In this document: positions 39,615 through 48,531 of the stretch, piece after piece
How positions within the stretch are numbered: the first letter of the stretch is position 1
Layout: each line of letters opens with the position of its first letter
Origin: an uncultured Collinsella sp.
Lineage (GTDB): Bacteria > Actinomycetota > Coriobacteriia > Coriobacteriales > Coriobacteriaceae
Assembly: GCA_900552145.1 (NCBI GenBank)
Contig: URYW01000004.1
Span: forward strand, 1-52,954
Length of the DNA stretch: 52,954 nt
Direction of reading: 5' to 3'
The notes under the pieces: generated by a model
Database searches by the model: none
What the model saw: the letters and a program-made list of their open reading frames with translations, nothing else
Told to the model about the DNA's origin: nothing
Position numbers and translations under genes: made by a program

Positions 39615-41645
39615 GTGGCAAACGAAAACGATTACGATGGCGGCGAGATTAAGATTCTCGAAGGTCTCGAGGCCGTTCGTAAGCGCCCGGGCATGTATAT
39701 CGGCTCGACGAGCGCCAGCGGTCTGCATCACCTGGTGTGGGAGATCGTTGACAACTCCGTCGACGAGGCCATGGCCGGTTTCTGCACCGAGATCCAGGTG
39801 ACGGTCCACGCCGACAACTCCATCACGGTCGTCGACAACGGGCGCGGCATCCCCGTCGACGAGCACCCTGTTAAAAAGATCCCGACGCTCGAGGTCGTTA
39901 TGACGATCTTGCACGCCGGCGGTAAGTTCGATAACTCGGCCTATAAGGTCTCGGGCGGCCTGCACGGCGTAGGCATCTCCGTCGTCAACGCACTGTCCAA
40001 GCGCGTGGTCGTTCAGGTTCGTCGCGATGGCAACACCTACGAGATGGAGTTCTCGCGCGGCAAGACCGTCAAGAAGATGGAGGTCGTGGGCACCTCGGAT
40101 TCGACGGGCACCACCGTCACCTTCTGGCCCGACGACGAGATCTTCGAGACCTGCATCTACGATTTCGATACGCTGCACAACCGTCTGCAGGAGACGGCGT
40201 TCCTCAATAAGAACCTCAAGATCGTGCTGACCGACGAGCGCGAGGCGACTCCCCACGTGGAGGAGTTTTGCTACGAGGGCGGCATCATCGACTTCGTCAA
40301 GTTCCTCAACGAGGGCAAGGACGTCCCCGAGGCCTTTAAGGAGCCCATCTACATCGAGGGCAAATCGGACCCGGACGCTCCCGTGGCCAAGATGGGCGAG
40401 GTCGAGGTTTCCCTGCAGTGGAATAGCGGCTACGGCGAGAACGTCATGTCGTTTGCCAACGACATCTACACTCCCGAGGGCGGCATGCACCTTGAGGGCT
40501 TCCGCACCGCGCTCACCCGCGTGATCAACGACTACGCGCGCAAACAGAACCTGCTCAAGGAAAAAGACGCCAACCTGACCGGCGACGATGTGCGCGAGGG
40601 CCTTTCGGCCGTTATCTCGGTCAAGCTGCCCGATCCGCAGTTTGAGGGCCAGACCAAGGCCAAGCTCGGTAGCTCCTATATGCGCGCGCTCACGCTCAAG
40701 ATCGTGACCGACGGACTCGCCGATTACCTCGAGGAGCATCCCAAGCCCGCTCGCGAGATCGTCAAGAAGGCGCAACAGGCCTGCAAGGCGCGCAACGCCG
40801 CCCGCAAGGCGCGCGAGGCGACCCGTCGCAAGAGCCTGCTCGAGACGGCGTCCCTGCCCGGTAAGCTCGCTGACTGCTCGGTGCGCGATGCCGAGCTGAC
40901 CGAGCTCTTCATCGTAGAGGGCGACTCGGCAGGCGGTTCGGCCAAGGACGGCCGTCGCCGAGACATCCAGGCGATTCTGCCCCTGCGCGGCAAGATTCTG
41001 AACGTCGAACGCGTTGGTGACCATCGCGCGTTCTCGAGTGACACCATCCAGTCGCTGATTACCGCGATCGGCTGCGGCGTCACGACGAGTGCCGGCGACG
41101 GCGGCGACTTCGATATCACCAAGGCGCGCTACCACAAGATCATCATCATGACCGATGCAGACGTCGACGGTGCGCATATCCGCATCCTGCTGCTGACGTT
41201 CTTCTACAAGTACATGCGTCCGCTGATCGATGCCGGCTACGTCTATGTTGCCTGCCCGCCCATCTTTGGCATTAAGGTGCGCAACAAGATCCATTACGTG
41301 TATCCCAACGGCCGCCAGCCCGAAGACGAGATCCTGCGCGACACCATCCAGAGTCTGGGCCTGAACCCCGACGATAACGACGAAGACGGCAAGGCCAAGG
41401 ATGGCAAGATCACCAAGAAGCGCAAGGGCTATACCGTCCAGCGCTACAAGGGTCTGGGCGAGATGGACCCCAAACAGCTCGCCTCGACGACGATGGATCC
41501 CAAGACCCGCATCCTGCAGCGCGTGTCGATCGAGGATGCCGTGGTGGCAGACCGCGCCGTGCGCGAGCTGATGGGCTCCGAGGTCGGCTATCGCCGCGAG
41601 TACATCGAGAAGCATGCACATGATGCACGATTCCTTGACGCTTAA
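39615..41645 (+). CDS. gyrB: DNA gyrase subunit B
   Basis: 676 aa from GTG 39615 (AAGGAGG 4 bases upstream); the frame begins earlier at TTG 39597 but without a site. GHKL ATPase: EIVDNSVDEAMAG, DNGRGIPVDEHP, GLHGVGISVVNAL. TOPRIM: EGDSAGGSAKDGR (metal Glu) and TDADVDGAHIRILLLTFF. The C-terminal tail YKGLGEMDPKQL is present. With GyrA it introduces negative supercoils. It is followed 11 bases later by gyrA. Confidence 0.97.
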   Translation: MANENDYDGGEIKILEGLEAVRKRPGMYIGSTSASGLHHLVWEIVDNSVDEAMAGFCTEIQVTVHADNSITVVDNGRGIPVDEHPVKKIPTLEVVMTILHAGGKFDNSAYKVSGGLHGVGISVVNALSKRVVVQVRRDGNTYEMEFSRGKTVKKMEVVGTSDSTGTTVTFWPDDEIFETCIYDFDTLHNRLQETAFLNKNLKIVLTDEREATPHVEEFCYEGGIIDFVKFLNEGKDVPEAFKEPIYIEGKSDPDAPVAKMGEVEVSLQWNSGYGENVMSFANDIYTPEGGMHLEGFRTALTRVINDYARKQNLLKEKDANLTGDDVREGLSAVISVKLPDPQFEGQTKAKLGSSYMRALTLKIVTDGLADYLEEHPKPAREIVKKAQQACKARNAARKAREATRRKSLLETASLPGKLADCSVRDAELTELFIVEGDSAGGSAKDGRRRDIQAILPLRGKILNVERVGDHRAFSSDTIQSLITAIGCGVTTSAGDGGDFDITKARYHKIIIMTDADVDGAHIRILLLTFFYKYMRPLIDAGYVYVACPPIFGIKVRNKIHYVYPNGRQPEDEILRDTIQSLGLNPDDNDEDGKAKDGKITKKRKGYTVQRYKGLGEMDPKQLASTTMDPKTRILQRVSIEDAVVADRAVRELMGSEVGYRREYIEKHAHDARFLDA

Positions 41646-41656
41646 GAGGAGGTAAC

Positions 41657-44398
41657 GTGGCAGACGATATCAACAATAACGAGGGTATGGACGAGGCCGG
41701 CGATGCCGGTATGCCCGATGATCTGAAGCGCCTGCTTGCCCGTGCTGAGCAGGGCGAGGACGGCGATCCGGACGCCTATAACCCCGATGCCGATGATGAT
41801 GAGGAAGAAGACGACGACGCCGAGCTCGAGGAGAGCTTTGGCGAAGTCGATCGCGGCGCCTCGGCCGGCGAGGATATCAACGGCGGCCAGCTCCAGATTT
41901 CGGAGTTCGGTCGCGAGATGAAGCAGCCGTTCATCGAGTATTCGATGTCGGGTATCACGGCGCGCGCCCTGCCGGACGTGCGCGACGGCTTAAAGCCGGT
42001 GCACCGCCGCATCCTGTACGCGATGAACGAGAGCGGCATCTACCCCAACCGACCGCACAAGAAGTCGGCCTGGACGGTCGGCGAAGTTATCGGTAAGTAC
42101 CACCCGCACGGCGATTTCGCGGTCTATGAGGCCATGGTCCGCCTGGCGCAGTGGTTCTCCATGCGCACGCCGCTCATCGACGGTCACGGCAACTTCGGCA
42201 ACATCGACGGCGACGGCGCGGCGGCCATGCGTTACACCGAGAGCCGCCTGGCAAAGCCCGCCAAGGAACTGCAGCGCGACCAGCAGAAGGATACCGTCGC
42301 CAGGCAGCCCAACAACGACGAATCGCAAGCCCAACCCGAGGCGCAGCCTGCGCGCATCCCCAACCTGCTGGTCAACGGCAGCCAGGGCATTGCGGTCGGC
42401 ATGGCCACCAACATCGCCCCGCATAACCTCACCGAGGCGATCGAGGCCACCTGCTACCTGATCGACAACCCCGACGCCACCGTTGACGAGCTCATGCAGA
42501 TCATGCCAGGTCCGGACTTCCCCACCGGCGCCATCATCATGGGCAGCGCCGGCATTAAGCAGAGCTACGAGACCGGCCGCGGCTCCATTACCGTGCGTGC
42601 TAAGGCACATGTGGAGTCCACCAAGACCGGCCGCAACCGCCTGGTCTTTACCGAGATTCCCTACATGGTCAACAAGGGCACCCTGCAGGAGAAGATCGCC
42701 CAGCTCGTCAACGACAAACGCATCGAGGGCATCTCGGATATGCGCGATGAGTCCAACCAGAAGGGCATCCGTCTGGTCATCGAGCTCAAGAAGGGCGTCA
42801 TTCCGCAGGTCGTGCTCAACAACCTGTATAAGTACACCTCGCTGCAGACGACCTTTGGTGCCAACAACCTGGCGCTCGTCAACGGCGTCCCCAAATGTCT
42901 GAGTCTGCGCGAGATGCTGCAGCACTACATCGACCACCAGGTCGATGTCGTCACCCGCCGCACCCGCTTTGACCTTAAGAAGGCCCAGGCGCGCGCCCAT
43001 ATCCTCGAGGGCTACTTGATGGCTCTCGACCATATCGACGAGGTCATCAGCATTATCCGCTCCTCGCAGACCGACTCCGAGGCAAGCCGCCGCCTGATCG
43101 AGCGCTTTGGCTTTACGCCCGAGCAGACCACGGCCATCCTCGAGATGAAGCTGCGTCGTCTGACTGGCCTGGAGCGCGACAAGATCCAAGAAGAGTTGGA
43201 CGGCCTGCGCCGTGCCATCGCCTACTACGAGGACCTGCTGGCGCATGAGGAAAAGATCCTGGGCGTCATCAAGGAGGAGATGCGCGAGATCTCGAAGAAG
43301 TTCGGCGACAAACGCCGCACCGAGATCAGCCATGTCGAAAAGGATCTGGATGTTGAGGACCTCATCGCCGACGAGGACATGGTTGTGACCATTACCCACA
43401 CCGGCTACGTGAAGCGTATCCCGGTGGCTGCCTACCGCGCCCAGAAGCGCGGCGGCAAGGGCGTGTCGGGCGTCAACCTCAAAGAGGACGACGTCATCGA
43501 CGAGATGTTTATCGCATCCACGCACGAGTATGTGCTGTTCTTCTCGAGCAAGGGCAAGGTCTACCGCCTGAAGGTGCACGAGCTGCCGGTGGGTACGCGC
43601 CAGGCGCGCGGCACCGCGATCGTCAACCTGCTGCCCTTCGAGGAAGGCGAGAAGATCGCGAGCGTCATCAGCTGCCGCGAGTTCCCGGCCGACGAGTACC
43701 TGATGTTTGCCACCAAGAGCGGCATGGTCAAAAAGACCGTGATGAGCGCATATGACCGCAGCCGTCGCGACGGCCTGATCGCTATCAACCTGCGTGACGA
43801 CGACGCGCTGCTGAACGTGCGCCGCGTGCGCGAGGGCGACAAGATTATCCTGGCCACCACCGCGGGCAAGGCGATCATGTTCTCCGAGGAGCAGGTGCGC
43901 GCCACCGGCCGCGATACCAGCGGCGTTCGCGGTATCGGTCTGAAGGACGGCGTGAGCGTTCTGGGCATGGAAGTCACTAACGGCAACGGCGATCTATTCG
44001 TCATCACCGAGCGCGGCTACGGCAAGCGCACGCCGGTCGCGGACTACCCGGAGCAGAATCGCGGCGGTCAGGGCGTCTACACCATTCAAATGACCGAGCG
44101 TATGGGTAACCTCGCGGCCATGAAGACGGTGGGCCCGCAGCACGAGCTGTTCATCGTGACGGAGGGCGCGACGGTCATTCGCGTCAAGACCGACGAGATC
44201 AGCCAGACCGGCCGCGCCACCCAGGGCGTCAAGATGATGACCGTCGACGACAACGACCGCGTATGCGCCGTAGCCCGCATGACGGCAGTCAAAGAGAAGC
44301 CCGAAGGCGAAGCAACAGAAGACGGTTCTGCCCCCGAAGAAGCCCCAGTCGATCTAGGCGACGGCAACGACATGCCAGAAGATCTCCTAGACGAGTAA
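41657..44398 (+). CDS. gyrA: DNA gyrase subunit A
   Basis: 913 aa, GTG start after AGAGGAGG. An acidic N-terminal extension of about 80 residues (DDDEEEDDDAELEESFGE at about 46-63) precedes the usual start region. The catalytic Tyr is in AAMRYTESR. The GyrA-box QRGGKG (in AQKRGGKGVSGV) and the beta-pinwheel C-terminal repeats (DFLITERGYGKRTPVADYPEQNRGG-type) are present. The quinolone-resistance region reads HPHGDFAVYEA. The residue equivalent to E. coli Ser83 is therefore Phe (Phe154, codon TTC 42116-42118), and that equivalent to Asp87 is Glu. Confidence 0.97.
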   Translation: MADDINNNEGMDEAGDAGMPDDLKRLLARAEQGEDGDPDAYNPDADDDEEEDDDAELEESFGEVDRGASAGEDINGGQLQISEFGREMKQPFIEYSMSGITARALPDVRDGLKPVHRRILYAMNESGIYPNRPHKKSAWTVGEVIGKYHPHGDFAVYEAMVRLAQWFSMRTPLIDGHGNFGNIDGDGAAAMRYTESRLAKPAKELQRDQQKDTVARQPNNDESQAQPEAQPARIPNLLVNGSQGIAVGMATNIAPHNLTEAIEATCYLIDNPDATVDELMQIMPGPDFPTGAIIMGSAGIKQSYETGRGSITVRAKAHVESTKTGRNRLVFTEIPYMVNKGTLQEKIAQLVNDKRIEGISDMRDESNQKGIRLVIELKKGVIPQVVLNNLYKYTSLQTTFGANNLALVNGVPKCLSLREMLQHYIDHQVDVVTRRTRFDLKKAQARAHILEGYLMALDHIDEVISIIRSSQTDSEASRRLIERFGFTPEQTTAILEMKLRRLTGLERDKIQEELDGLRRAIAYYEDLLAHEEKILGVIKEEMREISKKFGDKRRTEISHVEKDLDVEDLIADEDMVVTITHTGYVKRIPVAAYRAQKRGGKGVSGVNLKEDDVIDEMFIASTHEYVLFFSSKGKVYRLKVHELPVGTRQARGTAIVNLLPFEEGEKIASVISCREFPADEYLMFATKSGMVKKTVMSAYDRSRRDGLIAINLRDDDALLNVRRVREGDKIILATTAGKAIMFSEEQVRATGRDTSGVRGIGLKDGVSVLGMEVTNGNGDLFVITERGYGKRTPVADYPEQNRGGQGVYTIQMTERMGNLAAMKTVGPQHELFIVTEGATVIRVKTDEISQTGRATQGVKMMTVDDNDRVCAVARMTAVKEKPEGEATEDGSAPEEAPVDLGDGNDMPEDLLDE

Positions 44399-44438
44399 GA
44401 GGCTCTAGCTGGTAAAAATCATCAGACCCCATATATCG

Positions 44439-44471
44439 GCGGTCGGCGCACTGCGCGCCGACCGCTTTTTT
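44439..44471 (+). terminator. gyrA terminator
   Basis: 11-bp perfect stem GCGGTCGGCGC / GCGCCGACCGC (44439-44449 / 44455-44465), followed by six T. Confidence 0.85.
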
Positions 44472-44651
44472 GAAAACCTTTGAACCCCACGTCGCCCCCG
44501 GCTGCCCGGCGGCATGCGAAGTCGATCGCGAGTTCCGCACGAGCAGGAGAGCACTTAATGTGCCCCCCGTGCGAGCAGGACTGCCCGAGCAGGCTACTTC
44601 GCAGGCCGCCGGGCAGCCGGGGGCGACACCCCTCAAAGATTTTCAAAAAAG
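44465..44651. repeat. Large imperfect inverted repeat (about 56-bp arms)
   Basis: Left arm 44465-44522 and right arm 44596-44651 are complementary over about 56 positions with roughly five mismatches. The core of 22 bp is perfect (44491-44512 / 44605-44626). The 73-base interior has its own partial hairpins (GCACGAGCAGG… / …GTGCGAGCAGG). The left arm begins in the gyrA terminator's T-run, and the right arm ends at the -35 of tRNA-Ile. Confidence 0.7.
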
Positions 44652-44654
44652 TTG

Positions 44655-44684
44655 TTGACGCGCGCGTAACGACTCGTCTAATAT
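44655..44684 (+). promoter_or_regulatory. Promoter of tRNA-Ile
   Basis: -35 TTGACG (44655-44660), 18-base GC-rich spacer, -10 TAATAT (44679-44684); transcription would begin about 7 bases before the tRNA. Confidence 0.75.
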
Positions 44685-44698
44685 ATCCCTTGCGCGAT

Positions 44699-44775
44699 GG
44701 ACCTGTAGCTCAGTTGGTTAGAGCGTCCGGCTGATAACCGGGAGGTCACAAGTTCGAATCTTGTCAGGTCCACCA
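44699..44775 (+). tRNA. tRNA-Ile (anticodon GAT)
   Basis: The acceptor GGACCTG/CAGGTCC, D arm GCTC…GAGC, anticodon loop CTGATAA, T arm ACAAG-TTCGAAT-CTTGT, discriminator A and encoded CCA are all present. It stands alone, not in an rRNA operon. Confidence 0.95.
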
Positions 44776-44790
44776 TCAAAACTGTGAAGA

Positions 44791-44819
44791 GCCTCGAGGT
44801 ATTGCCTCGGGGCTTTTTT
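44791..44819 (+). terminator. tRNA-Ile terminator
   Basis: GCCTCGAGG / CCTCGGGGC stem (two non-Watson-Crick positions) with a TATTG loop, followed by TTTTTT. Confidence 0.8.
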
Positions 44820-44934
44820 CTTGTGTGTTATAAAACTCATTTTGGTTTTGTGTGCTGTGCGAAAGATTGGGTAGTATAGCAATTCAATGCGGCGAAGGCG
44901 CCGTGTGTTAACCGCTACGTACCGGAGGTGTTCC

Positions 44935-45435
44935 ATGGTTCGTGTCGACATAGAGACCATCGTCATGGCCGCCGGTCCCGTGCCATCGCTTATCGTGCTT
45001 CGCGAGCGCTGCAGCAAATCGGACTCCCCTGCGCCGCTGCGCTCCCTTTCCATCCAAACTGGTTCGTTTGAGGCTGCGGCTATTAGCCGCGGTATCGACA
45101 GCGGTCGTGCCGAGCGCCCGATTGCCCATGACCTGCTGCTCGATACGCTTGATGCTCTGGATGCAAAACTCGAGCGTATTGAGATTGTCCGTGCCGAGCC
45201 TCCCGTGTTCTACGCGACGGTCGTCGTTTTGGCCGACGGCAGCGAGCATAGGATCGATGCGCGTCCGAGCGACGCCATCGCCCTCGCCGTGCGCAGCAAT
45301 GCCCCCATGTTTGTGGAGGATGACATCATGAACCGCCTGGGGACCGTCTCTCCGGTTGCCGAGGAAATCGATGACGAGCAGGAATTTGAGAAGTTCGACG
45401 AGTTCGTCCATACGCTCTCGCCCGATGATTTTTAA
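44935..45435 (+). CDS. Bifunctional nuclease family protein (DUF151)
   Basis: 166 aa from ATG 44935 (CGGAGG 5 bases upstream); an upstream in-frame ATG at 44887 lacks a site. The DUF151 core is seen: VLRERCSKSDSPAPLRSLSIQTGSFEAAAISRGI, RPIAHDLLLDTLDAL, FYATVVVLADGSEHRIDARPSDAIALAVRSNAPMFV. The C-terminal tail is acidic. Plant and some bacterial members show RNase/DNase activity; the bacterial role is unclear. It is followed without a gap by the next gene (TAAATG). Confidence 0.88.
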   Translation: MVRVDIETIVMAAGPVPSLIVLRERCSKSDSPAPLRSLSIQTGSFEAAAISRGIDSGRAERPIAHDLLLDTLDALDAKLERIEIVRAEPPVFYATVVVLADGSEHRIDARPSDAIALAVRSNAPMFVEDDIMNRLGTVSPVAEEIDDEQEFEKFDEFVHTLSPDDF

Positions 45436-45825
45436 ATGACGGGTAGCCATGAGACGGAGTTTGCACTGATGGAGCGTGGCGTCTCGGCCGAGGTCGCCGC
45501 CATTGCCCGCGAGGCCCAGATGCGCTCGGAGGCGTCCGAGGCCGCGCGCATCGCCTACGTGACGCAGGCCCGTACGCTTCGCGAGCGCCGTGCCTCCTTT
45601 ATCAAGATGGTTGCCGTCTCCGCACTTGTCGCGGCAATCTCCTCGCGCCTTCGTGGTACAGTTGGTGCGCTTGGGTTTTCGATTTCGACGGGATTGGTCA
45701 TCTGGGGCGTGGTCGATGCCGTGATGCTGACCAACCAGATCAAGGTACTCGATAAGCGCGCGGCCGATATGATGCGCGCCCGCGACGCCGCCGCCAGGAT
45801 CGCTGCCGAGGCACAAGAGATGTAA
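45436..45825 (+). CDS. Conserved hypothetical protein with a membrane hairpin
   Basis: 129 aa. A charged helical N-terminus (about 1-52, EVAAIAREAQMRSEASEAARIA) is followed by two short hydrophobic segments (FIKMVAVSALVAAISSRL and VGALGFSISTGLVIWGVVDAVML) and a charged amphipathic C-terminus. No family recognised. It starts right after the nuclease-family gene stop, so it is co-translated; the ATG lacks its own strong site. Confidence 0.6.
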   Translation: MTGSHETEFALMERGVSAEVAAIAREAQMRSEASEAARIAYVTQARTLRERRASFIKMVAVSALVAAISSRLRGTVGALGFSISTGLVIWGVVDAVMLTNQIKVLDKRAADMMRARDAAARIAAEAQEM

Positions 45826-45855
45826 CGACGCCGGACTCGATGGGAAGGTCTAAAG

Positions 45856-46305
45856 ATGGCACAGGATATGCAGGACGCCGGTAACGTCTCCGCCGAGCTC
45901 GACGCTATGGTGTGCGATCTGATCGGTGCGTTCTTGGACGACCTTGCCGCCGGTGAAAACCCCGGCGTGGTCGTGGCAATTGAGGACGCCGCTTCCAACC
46001 GTTATCTGGCGGCGCTCGATGAGGATGGCGAAGAGGCGTGCCTGGAGGCGGCCACCAACTTTATCTCCGAGCACAAGATGGGTCTTAAGGACGAGGGCCT
46101 GGGCCGTATCGTCCGCTATGCCATCGGCTATACCGGCTGCGTCGAGATTGACGGTGGCTACCACGACGCTCTGCTCGTGAGCTTTTTCGAGATGACGCTC
46201 GAGAGCGGTTTTTCGGCATATGTGCTGTATGAGGGCATGGGCGCCGGCGATGGTTTTATGTGGAGCGACCCTGAACCTGCAGGTGAGGAAACCCCTCTCA
46301 TCTAA
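45856..46305 (+). CDS. Conserved hypothetical acidic protein
   Basis: 149 aa, acidic, soluble, no membrane segment. An alpha/beta pattern is visible (AELDAMVCDLIGAFLDDLAAGENPGVVVAIEDAASNRYLAALDEDGEE). No catalytic motif. A GGAAGG box precedes ATG 45856. It is third in the small gene cluster before typA and probably part of the same transcript. Confidence 0.65.
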   Translation: MAQDMQDAGNVSAELDAMVCDLIGAFLDDLAAGENPGVVVAIEDAASNRYLAALDEDGEEACLEAATNFISEHKMGLKDEGLGRIVRYAIGYTGCVEIDGGYHDALLVSFFEMTLESGFSAYVLYEGMGAGDGFMWSDPEPAGEETPLI

Positions 46306-46422
46306 AATCGCTAAAATAAACGAGTTTTCGGTAAAAGGCTCAATATTCCCGCCGAGCGTTGCATTGCTGGGTGGGTCGCATACGCGTGCCGGTTGTATAT
46401 AGATAGAAGATAGGGGAACTAC
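46306..46422. other. Intergenic region upstream of typA
   Basis: 117 bp with a T/A-rich patch (TTGTATATAGATAGAAGATA) close to the typA start and a GGGGAACTAC ribosome site. No clear -35/-10 pair is seen. Confidence 0.35.
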
Positions 46423-48261
46423 ATGCGCGTAGACAATCTGAGGAACATCGCCATCATCGCTCACGTCGACCACGGCAAGACGACGATGGTCGACAAGCTC
46501 CTGCGTGCCACGGACGCCTTCCGTGCCAACCAGCAGGTCGAGGACCGCGTCCTGGATTCCAACGACCAGGAGCGCGAGCGCGGCATTACGATTCTCGCCA
46601 AGAACATCTCTATCGAGTACAAGGACGTCAAGATCAACGTCATCGACACCCCGGGCCACGCCGACTTTGGCGGCGAGGTCGAGCGCGTGCTGCGTATGGC
46701 CGACGGCGCCCTGCTGCTGGTCGACGCCTTTGAGGGCCCCATGCCCCAGACCCGCTTCGTGCTGCGTCACGCTATCGACACCGGCCTTAAGATCATGATC
46801 GTCATCAACAAGATCGACCGTCCGGGCGCCAACCCCGAGAAGGCCTACAACGACTGCCTGGACCTCATGGCCGACCTGGGCGCCACCGACGACCAGCTTG
46901 AGTTCGCCATGGAGCACGTGGTCTACGCCAGCGCCATGAACGGCTTTGCCCGTCTTGACCCCAACGACGGCAACATGGACATGTACCCGCTGCTCGATAT
47001 GATTATCGACGACATGCCCGCGCCCGAGGTTGACGAGAACGCCCCGCTGGCCATGCAGTGCGTGACCATCGACCACTCCAACTTCGTCGGCCGCATCGGT
47101 ATCGGCCGCGTGTACTCTGGCGCCATCCACCAGGGCGACCAGATCCTGGTTGTCAAGAACGACGGCTCCAGCGCTACCGCCACCGTCAAGCAGCTCTTTA
47201 CCTTCGACTACCTGGGCCGTACCGAGTGCCAGGAAGTCGGTGCCGGCGACATCGCCGCTGTCGTGGGTATCGACCGCACCGATATCGGCGATGTCTACAC
47301 CGATCCCGAGAACCCTGTCGAGCTCGAGCCCATCGAGATCGACCCGCCGACCCTGTCCATCGTCTTTGAGGCTTCGACCTCCCCGCTTGTCGGCCGCGAC
47401 GGCGACATCGTGGGCGCCCGTCAGCTCAAGGAGCGCCTGTTCAACGAGGCCGAGAACAACGTGACCATGAAGATCGAGGAACTCGAGGACAAGAGCGGCG
47501 TCGAGGTCTCGGGCCGCGGCATTCTGCACCTGTCCGTTCTGATGGAGTCCATGCGCCGCGAGGGCTTTGAGTTCCAGGTCGGCCGTCCCCGCGTTCTGTT
47601 TAAGAAGGACGAGAACGGCAACAAGATGGAGCCCGTCGAGCAGGCCGTCGTCGAGTGCCCGGTCGAGTACTCGGGCAAGGTCGTTGAGGTCGTCGGGACC
47701 TCCGGCGGTATCATGACGAGCATGGATACCTCGGGCATCGTGACGCACCTCGAGTTTAAGATTCCGACCCGCGGCATCATGGGTCTTAAGAACCGCATCA
47801 TGAACGTCACCCACGGCGAGGGCGTGTTCTACCACACCTTCCTGGAGTACGGCCCCTATGCCGGCGAGATCGGCAACCGCCAGAACGGCGCAATGATTTC
47901 TATGACCACCGAGAAGGCCGTTGCCTATGCCCTGGGTACGCTGCAGGAGCGCGGTCAGCTGTTTGTTGAGCCAGGCACCGAGTGCTACGAGGGCATGATC
48001 GTGGGCGAGCGCAGCAAGGCTGGCGACATGGTCGTCAATATCGCCCGTACCAAGAACCTGGGCAACCAGCGCTCCTCGACCTCCGATATCTCCGTTCAGC
48101 TGGTGCCGCCCCGCACCTTCTCGCTGGAGGAGGCGCTGGAGTACATCGCCGACGACGAGCTGGTCGAGATCACTCCCAAGAACATCCGCCTGCGCAAGCG
48201 TCTGCTCAACGCCACCGACCGCAAGAAGGCTGCCGTTCGCGCCGGCCAGGTCAACAAATAA
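46423..48261 (+). CDS. typA: Ribosome-associated translational GTPase TypA/BipA
   Basis: 612 aa. GTPase motifs: G1 AHVDHGKTT, G2 ERGITI, G3 DTPGHADFGGEV, G4 NKIDRPGA, G5 VYASAMNGFA. The EF-G-like beta domain follows, and the BipA-specific C-terminal region ends with ELVEITPKNIRLRKRLLNATDRKK. It binds 70S ribosomes and affects 50S assembly and stress adaptation. It has its own terminator. Confidence 0.97.
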   Translation: MRVDNLRNIAIIAHVDHGKTTMVDKLLRATDAFRANQQVEDRVLDSNDQERERGITILAKNISIEYKDVKINVIDTPGHADFGGEVERVLRMADGALLLVDAFEGPMPQTRFVLRHAIDTGLKIMIVINKIDRPGANPEKAYNDCLDLMADLGATDDQLEFAMEHVVYASAMNGFARLDPNDGNMDMYPLLDMIIDDMPAPEVDENAPLAMQCVTIDHSNFVGRIGIGRVYSGAIHQGDQILVVKNDGSSATATVKQLFTFDYLGRTECQEVGAGDIAAVVGIDRTDIGDVYTDPENPVELEPIEIDPPTLSIVFEASTSPLVGRDGDIVGARQLKERLFNEAENNVTMKIEELEDKSGVEVSGRGILHLSVLMESMRREGFEFQVGRPRVLFKKDENGNKMEPVEQAVVECPVEYSGKVVEVVGTSGGIMTSMDTSGIVTHLEFKIPTRGIMGLKNRIMNVTHGEGVFYHTFLEYGPYAGEIGNRQNGAMISMTTEKAVAYALGTLQERGQLFVEPGTECYEGMIVGERSKAGDMVVNIARTKNLGNQRSSTSDISVQLVPPRTFSLEEALEYIADDELVEITPKNIRLRKRLLNATDRKKAAVRAGQVNK

Positions 48262-48290
48262 GCGCTGGGCTTTATAGCGACTAACAAGAA

Positions 48291-48324
48291 AGGGCGTCGA
48301 CCATCGCGGTCGGCGCCCTTTTTG
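48291..48324 (+). terminator. typA terminator
   Basis: GGGCGTCGACC / GGTCGGCGCCC stem (one mismatch) with an ATCGC loop, followed by TTTTT. Confidence 0.85.
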
Positions 48325-48462
48325 TGCAGTGGACAGGTTCGTTTGCACCACAGCTGGGGCGGTTATCCCTCCGAGCGGCTTTCCGGTCAAAGTTAAGTTG
48401 TTTAAACATATACATAATTCTACAGAATATAACTGCTTTAATGCAAACCCGTTAACAGGTAA

Positions 48463-48476
48463 ATACCAACTGGTAT
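48463..48476. promoter_or_regulatory. Operator-like palindrome ATACCAACTGGTAT
   Basis: Two 6-bp arms with a 2-base centre. Its right part, ACTGGTAT (48469-48476), recurs at 48512-48519 between the -35 and -10 of the pilus promoter, 43 bases on, about four helical turns. Confidence 0.45.
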
Positions 48477-48503
48477 TAAATTAAAAGACCTCTTTACCTG
48501 CGG

Positions 48504-48531
48504 TTTACATGACTGGTATCTATATTATATT
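48504..48531 (+). promoter_or_regulatory. Candidate promoter of the pilus locus
   Basis: -35 TTTACA (48504-48509), 16-base spacer, -10 TATATT (48526-48531) in A/T-rich DNA; overlaps the second ACTGGTAT half-site. Confidence 0.5.

Noticed and set aside
39564..41621. Minus-strand open frame of 685 codons opposite gyrB
   Set aside because: Mirror of gyrB codon usage; no known family features.
45850..48390. Minus-strand open frame of 846 codons opposite typA
   Set aside because: Composition (Val/Asp/His/Gly-rich) is typical of antisense frames; spans typA and its terminator.
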